From an uncultured Collinsella sp. (GTDB lineage Bacteria > Actinomycetota > Coriobacteriia > Coriobacteriales > Coriobacteriaceae): a stretch of 64,000 bases of DNA. The stretch covers positions 1-64,000 of the forward strand of contig CAUDVX010000005.1 of the NCBI GenBank assembly GCA_958452935.1, read 5' to 3'. The position numbers were made by a program, and so were the translations under genes. The notes under the pieces were generated by a model. The model had not been told where the DNA came from. It searched no databases and was given only the letters and a program-made list of their open reading frames with translations. Numbering within the stretch: position 1 is the stretch's first letter; the number at the start of each line of letters is the position of its first letter. This document shows, one piece after another, positions 54,255 through 61,702 of this stretch.

Positions 54255-56087
54255 ATGGCTCGACTGCATGTAATGGAACGCAGCCACGCTCAGGCTGTCA
54301 TGGACGACCTGCATGATGCGCTCGGACGCCGTCTGGCGGTGAGTTCGCTCGCCCCGTGTCCCGTTGAGTTTACGGCGGCGCTCGTCAACCTGTGCTCCAC
54401 CCAGAGCTGCGGCAAGTGTACGCCCTGCCGCGTGGGCCTGAGCGCGCTGAGCGATCTGCTCGCCGATGTGCTCGAGGGCCGCGCCGACGAGTCCACGCTC
54501 AATCTGATCGAGCGCACCGCCCGCACCATCTATCTTTCGAGCGATTGCGCCATCGGCTACGAGGCCGGCGCCATGGCGCTTACGGCTATCCGCGGTTTTC
54601 GTGACGATTTTGAGCACCACATCCGCGAGCACTCCTGTGGCTTTGACCGCGATGCCCGCGTCCCGTGCGTCTCGGGCTGCCCGGCGCACGTCGATATTCC
54701 CGGGTACATTTCGCTCGTCGAGGCCGGCCACTATGCCGACGCCGTCAAGGTCATCCGCAAGAACAACCCGCTGCCGCTCGTTTGCGGCCTGGTGTGCGAG
54801 CATCCCTGCGAGATGCACTGCCGTCGTGGCATGGTCGATGACCCCATGAACATCCTCGCCCTCAAGCGTTTTGCCGTTGAACACAGTGACCTCAACGACC
54901 ACAAGCCCCATGTAGTGGACGACACCGGTAAGCGCGTCTCCGTGATTGGCGGCGGCCCGGCCGGTCTTTCCTGTGCCTACTACCTGGCCGTGATGGGCCA
55001 CAAGGTGACCATTTTTGAGCAGCGCCACCACCTGGGCGGCATGCTGCGCTACGGCATCCCCAGCTACCGTCTGCCGCGCGAGCGCCTGCAGGCCGAGATC
55101 GACTGGATCTTGAGCGCCGGTATCGACGTGGAACTCGACCACTCCGTGAGCGGCGAGGAGCTTGCCCGCCTGCGCGACGAGTTCGATGCCGTCTACCTGG
55201 CCATTGGCGCCCACAGCGATAAGAAGCTCGGCCTTCCGGGCGAAGATGCGCCCGGCGTGGAGTCGGCCGTCAAGATGCTGCGCGCCATCGGTGACGACGA
55301 GCTGCCCGACCTGAGCGGCCAGCGCGTATGCGTCATCGGCGGCGGCAATGTGGCCATGGACGTGGCACGCTCTGCCGTGCGCTGCGGTGCCGAAAAGGTG
55401 AGCATCGTCTACCGCCGCCGCATCTGCGACATGACGGCCCAGGATGCCGAGATCGCCGGCGCCCAGGCCGAGGGCTGCGAGGTTCTGGAGCTTACGGCCC
55501 CGCTCGCCATCGAGACGGGCGAGGACGGTCGCGTGAGCGGCCTGCGCGTGCAGCCGCAGATTATCGGCGAGCCCCGCCGCGGGCGCCCGGCCCCGCGTGC
55601 CGCCGTCACGCCCGAGCAGGTCATTCCCTGCGAGCGCGTGTTCGTGGCCATTGGTCAGGACATCGACTCCAAGCCGTTTGAGGACATGGGCATCGCCTGC
55701 AAGTGGGGTCGCGTCGTCACCGATTCGGACGGCGCCGTGCCCAACTTTAATGGCCTCTTTAGCGGCGGCGACTGCCAGACCGGTCCCGCCACCGTCATCC
55801 GTGCCATCAACGCCGGCCGTGTGGCTTCGGCAAATATCGACCGCTACCTGGGCTTCGACCACAAGATTACGCTCGACGTGGAGCTGCCGACCGTTCAGTT
55901 TAAGGGTAAGCACGAGTGCGGCCGCTGCGAGCTGGGCGAGCGCGAGGCCGGCGAGCGCATTCACGATTGGAATCTGGTCGAGCAGGGCCTTACCGAGCAG
56001 GAGGCACGCCAGGAGGCAAGCCGCTGCCTGCGTTGCGACCACTTTGGCTTTGGCGCGTTCCGCGGAGGGAGGAACCTGGAATGGTAG
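54255..56087 (+). CDS. NuoF-tail/GltD-like iron-sulfur flavoprotein, hydrogenase electron-transfer subunit
   Basis: 610 residues. The N-terminal 110 residues match the iron-sulfur end of NuoF/HydB (LCSTQSCGKCTPCRVG). The rest resembles GltD/NfnB: cluster Cys (VPCVSGCPAHVDIPGY, CGLVCEHPCEMHC), FAD motif VIGGGPAGLSCAY, NAD(P) motif VIGGGNVAMDVARSA, and a C-terminal FSGGDCQTGPATVI. It would pass electrons between NAD(P)H and the hydrogenase. ATG 54255 follows GAGAGGGGA. Its last codons overlap the HydA start by 7 nt, so the two are surely co-expressed. The FMN/NADH-binding body of NuoF is absent. Confidence 0.88.
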   Translation: MARLHVMERSHAQAVMDDLHDALGRRLAVSSLAPCPVEFTAALVNLCSTQSCGKCTPCRVGLSALSDLLADVLEGRADESTLNLIERTARTIYLSSDCAIGYEAGAMALTAIRGFRDDFEHHIREHSCGFDRDARVPCVSGCPAHVDIPGYISLVEAGHYADAVKVIRKNNPLPLVCGLVCEHPCEMHCRRGMVDDPMNILALKRFAVEHSDLNDHKPHVVDDTGKRVSVIGGGPAGLSCAYYLAVMGHKVTIFEQRHHLGGMLRYGIPSYRLPRERLQAEIDWILSAGIDVELDHSVSGEELARLRDEFDAVYLAIGAHSDKKLGLPGEDAPGVESAVKMLRAIGDDELPDLSGQRVCVIGGGNVAMDVARSAVRCGAEKVSIVYRRRICDMTAQDAEIAGAQAEGCEVLELTAPLAIETGEDGRVSGLRVQPQIIGEPRRGRPAPRAAVTPEQVIPCERVFVAIGQDIDSKPFEDMGIACKWGRVVTDSDGAVPNFNGLFSGGDCQTGPATVIRAINAGRVASANIDRYLGFDHKITLDVELPTVQFKGKHECGRCELGEREAGERIHDWNLVEQGLTEQEARQEASRCLRCDHFGFGAFRGGRNLEW

Positions 56088-57892
56088 AGTCCAGCAAAAC
56101 CACTATCAGCGACAACACCGAAAGCGGAGCACTCAACATGGTCAAGCTCACTATCGATAATTGCGAGGTCGTGGTGCCCGAGCACACCACGATTCTGGAT
56201 GCGGCCAAGTCCGTCGGCATCCAGATTCCCACCCTGTGCTACCTGCGCGATCTAAACGAGATCGGCGGTTGCCGCGTGTGCGTGGTCGAGGTTGAGGGCT
56301 GCGACCAGCTGGTTGCCGCCTGCAACAACTACGTGCTCGACGGCATGGTGGTCCACACCAACAGCCCCAAGGCCCGCGAGGCGCGTCGCACCAACGTGCA
56401 GCTGCTGCTGTCCCAGCACGACTCGCGCTGTACGAGCTGCGTGCGCAGTGGTAACTGCAACCTGCAGGCCATCGCCAACGACCTGGGCATCTTCTATCTG
56501 CCGTACGAGCAGCACCTGGCGCGCGAGGGCTGGGACTTCGATTTCCCCATCATCCGCGATAACGACAAGTGCATTAAATGCATGCGCTGCATCAAGGTGT
56601 GCGAGAGCGTGCAGGGCCTAGGGATTTGGGACCTGACCAACCGCGCCACGCATACCGCCGTGGGTACCCGCGGGCGCGCGCCGATCGGCAAGACCGATTG
56701 CGTCGCGTGTGGTCAGTGCATCACGCATTGTCCGACGGGCGCCCTGCGCGAGCGTGACGATACCGAGACCGTGTTCGACGCCATCGCCGATCCCGACAAG
56801 ATCGTGCTGGTGCAGATTGCGCCGGCCGTGCGTAGCGCCTGGGGAGAGGAACTCGGCATATCTCGCGAGGAGGCCACCGTTGAGCGCTTGGCCTGTGCGC
56901 TGCGCCGCGTTGGCTTTGAGTACGTGTTCGACACCGATTTCTCGGCCGACCTCACCATTATGGAGGAGGGCTCCGAGCTGCTCGAGCGCCTGGGTAAGGC
57001 CGCCAAGGGCGAGGGCGACAGCCGTGGCTGGCCCATGTTCACGAGCTGCTGCCCGGGCTGGGTGCGCTTTGTGAAGGCGCGTTACCCCGAGTTTGTCGAC
57101 AGCCTGTCTACGTCAAAGTCGCCGCAGCAGATGTTTGGCGCCATCGCCAAGACCTACTACGCCAAGGTGCTGGGCGTGGAGCCCGAGCGTCTGTTTGTGG
57201 TGTCCGTGATGCCGTGCACGGCCAAGAAGGCCGAGTGCGCGCTGCCGAGCATGGTGGGCGAGGACGGTACGCCCGACGTTGACGTTGCGCTGACGGTGCG
57301 CGAGATGGTACGCATGATCCGCGCGAACCACGTGAGCGTGGACACGTTGGTCGAGGAGCCGCTCGACACGCCGCTGGGCTTTGGCACGGGCGCAGGTGTG
57401 ATCTTTGGTGCCACGGGCGGCGTGATGGAGGCCGCCGTGCGCTCGGCCTATTACCTGGTGACGGGCAAGAACCCCGACGCCGACTTCTTTACCGATGTGC
57501 GCGGACTTGACGGCTGGAAGGAGGCCGTGGCCGAAATCGATGGCACCAAGGTGCGCGTCGCCGTGGCACACGGGCTGGGCAACGCCGCCCGTCTGCTCGA
57601 CGCGATTCGTGACGGCCGCGTGAGCTATGACTTCGTTGAGGTCATGGCATGCCCGGGCGGCTGTGTCGGTGGCGGCGGTCAGCCCATCCACGACGGCTGC
57701 GAGCTGGCAGCCGAGCGTGGTCAGGTGCTGTGGGGCCTGGATGCCGCTGCGGACATTCGCTTCTCGCACGAGAACCCCGATGTCCAGGCGTGCTACCGCG
57801 AGTTCTTGGGCGAGCCGCTCTCGCCGCTGGCCGAGGAGCTGCTGCATACCGACCATCACGCATGGACGATGCCTAACGAGGGGACGTGCTAG
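56081..57892 (+). CDS. hydA: [FeFe] hydrogenase, group A catalytic subunit
   Basis: 603 residues. Order of domains: [2Fe-2S] ferredoxin-like (CYLRDLNEIGGCRVC), His-Cys3 cluster (HDSRCTSCVRSGNC), two [4Fe-4S] motifs (CIKCMRCIKVC and CVACGQCITHC), then the H-cluster domain. H-cluster motifs are complete: TSCCPGW (Cys323, Cys324), MPCTAKKAE (Cys379) and MACPGGCVGGGGQP (Cys524, Cys528). It makes or uses H2 in the cytosol. ATG 56081 has GGAGGGAGG upstream; ATG 56138 is an alternative. Maturation genes hydE, hydF and hydG and a NuoE-like subunit are not in the window. Confidence 0.96.
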   Translation: MVESSKTTISDNTESGALNMVKLTIDNCEVVVPEHTTILDAAKSVGIQIPTLCYLRDLNEIGGCRVCVVEVEGCDQLVAACNNYVLDGMVVHTNSPKAREARRTNVQLLLSQHDSRCTSCVRSGNCNLQAIANDLGIFYLPYEQHLAREGWDFDFPIIRDNDKCIKCMRCIKVCESVQGLGIWDLTNRATHTAVGTRGRAPIGKTDCVACGQCITHCPTGALRERDDTETVFDAIADPDKIVLVQIAPAVRSAWGEELGISREEATVERLACALRRVGFEYVFDTDFSADLTIMEEGSELLERLGKAAKGEGDSRGWPMFTSCCPGWVRFVKARYPEFVDSLSTSKSPQQMFGAIAKTYYAKVLGVEPERLFVVSVMPCTAKKAECALPSMVGEDGTPDVDVALTVREMVRMIRANHVSVDTLVEEPLDTPLGFGTGAGVIFGATGGVMEAAVRSAYYLVTGKNPDADFFTDVRGLDGWKEAVAEIDGTKVRVAVAHGLGNAARLLDAIRDGRVSYDFVEVMACPGGCVGGGGQPIHDGCELAAERGQVLWGLDAAADIRFSHENPDVQACYREFLGEPLSPLAEELLHTDHHAWTMPNEGTC

Positions 57893-57894
57893 CG

Positions 57895-58950
57895 ATGCGC
57901 TCGTTTGATGTTGAGATGTCGCGCCGGGGGTTTGCCTCGGCGCTCGCCGCGGGCGCGCTGTCGCTTGCACTCGCGGGCTGTGGCGGCGGGGCTGCCGGTG
58001 CCGGGTCCGCCGCGGGCTCGGCTGCCACGGACGGCGCCGGTGCTGCTGCAGAGCCGGTCGAGGTGCACGTCGCCTCGCTCAAGGGGCCGACCTCGATTGG
58101 CCTGGTGCAGTTTATGGACCGGGCAGCCGATGGCGAGACGGACAATGAGTTCGACTTTGCGATCAATACTGCCGCCGATGAGATTGTGCCCAAGGTCATT
58201 CAGGGCGATATCGACATTGCCCTGGTGCCCGCCAACGTGGCGAGTGTGCTCTACAACAAGACCGAGGGCGCGGTGCAGGTCATCGACATCAACACGCTGG
58301 GCGTGCTGAACGTTGTGACGGGCGACGCGAGTGTGGCCTCGTTTGGCGATCTGGCGGGCCATACCGTCTATATGACGGGCAAGGGCACCACGCCGGAGTA
58401 CGTCATGAACTACCTGCTGGAGCGCGCAGGCCTGACCGGCCAGGTGACGCTCGAGTTTAAGAGCGAGCCCACCGAGGTGCTGTCGGCCCTGCTTGCCGAC
58501 CCGTCCGCCGTGGGCGTGCTGCCGGAGCCGTTCAAGACCGCTGCCATCGCCAAGAGCGAAGGCAGGCTGTCGGCTCCGGTAAGCCTGACCGATGTGTGGG
58601 ACGAGTTGGCAGGTGACACGGGTTCGCGCCTGCTGACGGGCGTGACCGTGGTGCGCCGCGCGTTTGCCGAGGAACATCCCGAGGCTGTGGCGGAGTTCTT
58701 GAGCTGCCATGCGGCGAGCGTTAAGGCTGTCAATGCGGCGCCGGCAGACTGGGCGCAGGCCGTGGTCGATGCCGGCATCGTGGACAACGCCAAGATCGCC
58801 GAGAAGGCGATTCCCGGGTGCATGCTCGTGTGCCAGACGGGCAAGGATATGAAGGCGGCACTTAGCGGGTATCTGCAGGTGCTGTCCGACGCGGACGCGA
58901 GCGCCGTGGGTGGTAAACTTCCGGCTGACGATTTCTACTACATGGAGTAG
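57895..58950 (+). CDS. ABC transporter substrate-binding lipoprotein (NMT1/SsuA-like)
   Basis: 351 residues. It has a twin-Arg-containing leader (MSRRGFASALAAG) and a lipobox LALAGC, so it is anchored outside the membrane by Cys. A Gly/Ala-rich linker follows, then a type II periplasmic-binding fold (VHVASLKGPTSIGLVQ, IDIALVPANVASVLY, GVLPEPFKTA). The family binds sulfonates, nitrate, thiamine precursors or similar small anions; the ligand here is unknown. It begins 2 nt after hydA and is clearly in the same operon, which is unexpected for a hydrogenase locus. Confidence 0.88.
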   Translation: MRSFDVEMSRRGFASALAAGALSLALAGCGGGAAGAGSAAGSAATDGAGAAAEPVEVHVASLKGPTSIGLVQFMDRAADGETDNEFDFAINTAADEIVPKVIQGDIDIALVPANVASVLYNKTEGAVQVIDINTLGVLNVVTGDASVASFGDLAGHTVYMTGKGTTPEYVMNYLLERAGLTGQVTLEFKSEPTEVLSALLADPSAVGVLPEPFKTAAIAKSEGRLSAPVSLTDVWDELAGDTGSRLLTGVTVVRRAFAEEHPEAVAEFLSCHAASVKAVNAAPADWAQAVVDAGIVDNAKIAEKAIPGCMLVCQTGKDMKAALSGYLQVLSDADASAVGGKLPADDFYYME

Positions 58951-58953
58951 CCC

Positions 58954-60330
58954 GTGCGTGCGTTTGCTCGACAAATGACAGAGCGTATGAAGGCGGTGGC
59001 GGCAGCAGGTGCCGTCGCCGCCTTTTGGCTTACCGTGTGGGTCTTCGCGGCGGTGCTGGTGGCGCAGCCACTGATCTTGCCGGGGCCGGGTGCTGTTGCC
59101 TTGGCGCTGCTGCGCCTGGTGTGCGATGGCGGTACCTGGGCGATTTTGGTGGGCTCGGGCGCGCGGATACTGGGCGGGCTGGCGCTTGCCGCGGTGTGTG
59201 GTGGCGTGCTTGCCGGGATTTCGTCACGGTTGCGGGCGTTTGCGCGCCTGGTGGCTCCGGCACTTTCGTTTGTTAAGGCGACGCCGGTTGCCTGCGTGGT
59301 GGTCCTGCTGCTTATTTGGTTGGGATCGGCGCGCGTGAGCATCGCCGCGGTCTTTTTGATGGCGCTGCCGGGCGTGTATTTTTCGCTGGCCGAGGGCTTG
59401 GCACAGGTGAATAAACCGCTGGAGCAGATGTTCCGTCTGCATGGCGTGCGCGGCTGGCGCCTGTTTTGCGCCCATACCTGGCGCGAAGTCCTGCCGTTTG
59501 TGCTTTCGTGCGCCCGCGCCGTGATCGGCATGAGCTGGAAGGCCGGTGTGGCAGCCGAGCTGATCGGCATGGCGGTGGGCACCGTGGGTGAGCGCATCTA
59601 TCAGGCAAAGCTTTTGATTGAGACGGCTGACCTGCTGGCGTGGACCGTGCTGGTCGTTGCCGCCTCGTGGGCATGTGAGCGCGTGCTGGTGTGGCTGCTG
59701 CGGGTTTCGGGACCCGTGGCGTGGCACGCGGCCGTGCGGGCGCATGGGCATGGACTGCGCGGGCGTGTGGGGGCTGCGAGCGATGGCGCTGCAGCGGAGC
59801 TTGCGCTTGCCGTGGGCGATCGCGCGCCCTGGGCGCCGGCGCTGGACGGTCTGGTGCTCAATGTGCCCGCGGGTGGGCGCATCTGTGTGATGGGTGCTTC
59901 GGGCATGGGCAAGTCGACGCTGCTTTCGTTGGCAGCGGGGGAGTGCTCGCCGTGCTCGATGGTGTTTCAGGATGCACGCTTGGCCGAGTCCGCCTCGGCG
60001 CTGGATAACGTGCTGGTGTGCGCCGATGCGCGTGTGGATGCTTCGAGCGCCGCGGCATTGCTGCGCCTACTGGTGCCGGGAATCGATGTGCATGCGCGCG
60101 TGGTCGAGCTTTCGGGCGGGCAGCGCCACCGTGTCGAGATTGCCCGCGCCCTGCTGTGCCCGGGCGGCGCGGTGATTCTTGACGAGCCCTTTACCGGTTT
60201 AGATACCGCTGCGCGCGACGCATGCGCCGAGGTCGTGCTCGACCTGCTCGACGGCCGCATGCTCCTGCTTGCCACACACGACGCCTCCGACGTTCAAGCC
60301 CTCGATATCTCGGACATCATCACGCTCTAA
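58954..60330 (+). CDS. fused ABC transporter permease-ATPase
   Basis: 458 residues. Residues 1-250 are a SsuC/TauC-type permease with about six membrane helices and an EAA-like loop (LEQMFRLHGVRGWRLF). Residues 270-458 are an ATPase with Walker A GASGMGKST, signature LSGGQRHRVEIARALL, Walker B AVILDEPF and the switch His in LLATHDAS. The ATPase is short (about 185 residues), with a reduced region between Walker A and the signature. Permease-first fusion is unusual for importers of this family. The GTG start at 58954 is 3 nt after the lipoprotein gene, with GGAG upstream. Confidence 0.88.
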   Translation: MRAFARQMTERMKAVAAAGAVAAFWLTVWVFAAVLVAQPLILPGPGAVALALLRLVCDGGTWAILVGSGARILGGLALAAVCGGVLAGISSRLRAFARLVAPALSFVKATPVACVVVLLLIWLGSARVSIAAVFLMALPGVYFSLAEGLAQVNKPLEQMFRLHGVRGWRLFCAHTWREVLPFVLSCARAVIGMSWKAGVAAELIGMAVGTVGERIYQAKLLIETADLLAWTVLVVAASWACERVLVWLLRVSGPVAWHAAVRAHGHGLRGRVGAASDGAAAELALAVGDRAPWAPALDGLVLNVPAGGRICVMGASGMGKSTLLSLAAGECSPCSMVFQDARLAESASALDNVLVCADARVDASSAAALLRLLVPGIDVHARVVELSGGQRHRVEIARALLCPGGAVILDEPFTGLDTAARDACAEVVLDLLDGRMLLLATHDASDVQALDISDIITL

Positions 60331-60386
60331 ATACTAACTCAGCAACAAAATGATTCGTTTTCCTCCGTCCCCATGGGGTCGGGTGT

Positions 60387-60431
60387 GGTATTCTATCTGC
60401 GGGGTAATACTTAGGAATACCAAGTAATACC
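60387..60431. promoter_or_regulatory. repeated GGTAWTAC-like operator before the antitoxin gene
   Basis: GGTATTC (60387-60393), GGGTAATAC (60402-60410), GGAATACC (60414-60421) and GTAATACC (60424-60431) form a cluster of inverted and direct half-sites. RelB-type antitoxins bind such clusters to control their own gene; the match to this protein is inferred from position. Confidence 0.45.
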
Positions 60432-60545
60432 AACGCCGCAGAAACAAACTCCGGATGCGGGCCAATCGGGTTGCCTTCACAGCCCGTCGCCCAGCCGCGT
60501 GGCCCGCATCTATCCGCACTACCGTCGTTTCAAAAAGGAAGCGCC

Positions 60546-60767
60546 ATGGCAGAACACATGACCCCCGTAGTCGCGAAGGTCTTGCCCGAGGAGAAGGCAG
60601 CCTTCGCGGCGGCAACCCAGCTCGTGGGCACCACGCCGTCCAACGCCATCCGCATGTTTATCGCCGCGTTCAATCGCTGCGGCACCTTCCCGTTCGACAT
60701 CTCGCCCAGCGGGGCCTTTGGCAAAGAGTGTCCCCAACAGCTAGTCGTTGAAGAACGTCCCCAATGA
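60546..60767 (+). CDS. RelB/DinJ-family antitoxin, orphan, with repeat-derived C-terminus
   Basis: 73 residues. The N-terminal 50 are a ribbon-helix-helix DNA-binding domain of RelB/DinJ type (VAKVLPEEKAAFAAATQL, TTPSNAIRMFIAAF). AGGAA lies upstream of ATG 60546. The last 15 residues or so are encoded by the 48-nt repeat at 60724-60771, so the original C-terminus, which normally binds the toxin, may have been replaced. No toxin gene follows: the next gene is a CPBP protease. It may act only as a regulator or be decaying. Confidence 0.78.
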   Translation: MAEHMTPVVAKVLPEEKAAFAAATQLVGTTPSNAIRMFIAAFNRCGTFPFDISPSGAFGKECPQQLVVEERPQ

Positions 60768-60771
60768 CTAG
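60724..60771 (+). repeat. 48-nt GTCCCC repeat inside the 3' end of the antitoxin gene
   Basis: It reads AAGAGTGTCCCCAAC, a 13-nt middle, then AGAACGTCCCCAATGACTAG. The first 15 and last 20 positions equal those of the inverted copy at 8127-8174; only the middle differs. It overlaps the end of the antitoxin gene, including its stop codon. Confidence 0.8.
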
Positions 60772-60790
60772 TCGTCGGGAGGAGGTTGGC

Positions 60791-61702
60791 ATGCTCAATG
60801 CGATGATTTGGGCGCTTGCCTGTTTTGGCGTCGTCGCTGCCGATATTGCCCTGAGCGTCGTTTTGTTTTCCGCTCTTGGCGTCGCATCGGTGTTCATGGG
60901 TTTTTCGATCGATGACCTCGACATTCAATTGCTTCAGGCCGTCGCGCAGACGGCATCGTTTTTGATGGCGCTGCTGTGGTGGCGTTATCTGTGGCCGCGC
61001 TCGTTTATGGCGCGCTGGCAAGGCGAGCGCCCGCTTGGCGGGGGGGCAGGCAAAGCGTGGAGGCGCATCGCCTGCGTTATCGTGATCGGCCTTGCCCTGC
61101 AGGTGGTCGTTGGCTACGTGACCGACGCTGTGCTGTCGCTGTTGCCCGAGGCGGCGGCCGATTACAGCGAACTTGTCGAGGAAACAGGCATGGGCGACAC
61201 CAGCTATCTCGCCGTCCTGACTTCGGTGCTCGGTGCCCCATTTTGTGAAGAGCTGCTGGTGCGCGGCATTATTTTTGAGTTTTCGCTCCGAGCGTTTAAT
61301 CCGCAGTGCCGCCCACTTTGGAAGCGCCGGCGTCGTGCGAGCGCGCAGGACGGCGCCATGGTGCCCTGGGCGGCCCCAAGCATGTGGGGTATCGCCGCGG
61401 CGATTGTGCTGCAGGCGGCAATCTTCGGTTTTATGCACATGAATTGGGTGCAGGGTTGCTACGCGGGTGCTGCCGGCCTCATCTTTGGTTGGGTGCTCGT
61501 GACCACTGGAAAGCTCCGCTACACGATCCTGCTGCACTTTGCCTTTAATGCCGGGTCGTATCTCATGACGTTGCTTTGGTTTGTGAACACGCCGTTCGAC
61601 GTGGCAATTACGGTCGCTATCGCCGGCGTCATCCTCGTTGAGGCAATGCGGTCGCTGCGCCACGCGTGTGGGATGGACGCAGCGAGCGCACCGCTTCCCT
61701 AG
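60791..61702 (+). CDS. CPBP-family intramembrane metalloprotease
   Basis: 303 residues with about seven membrane helices. The family's catalytic motifs are in order: EELLVRG (EExxxR), FGFMHMN (FxxxH) and HFAFN (HxxxN). Relatives process prenylated proteins, peptides or signalling partners; the target is unknown. GGGAGGAGG precedes ATG 60791. The stop codon overlaps the stop codon of the convergent radical SAM gene (shared CTAG at 61699-61702), so no terminator separates them. Confidence 0.92.
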   Translation: MLNAMIWALACFGVVAADIALSVVLFSALGVASVFMGFSIDDLDIQLLQAVAQTASFLMALLWWRYLWPRSFMARWQGERPLGGGAGKAWRRIACVIVIGLALQVVVGYVTDAVLSLLPEAAADYSELVEETGMGDTSYLAVLTSVLGAPFCEELLVRGIIFEFSLRAFNPQCRPLWKRRRRASAQDGAMVPWAAPSMWGIAAAIVLQAAIFGFMHMNWVQGCYAGAAGLIFGWVLVTTGKLRYTILLHFAFNAGSYLMTLLWFVNTPFDVAITVAIAGVILVEAMRSLRHACGMDAASAPLP

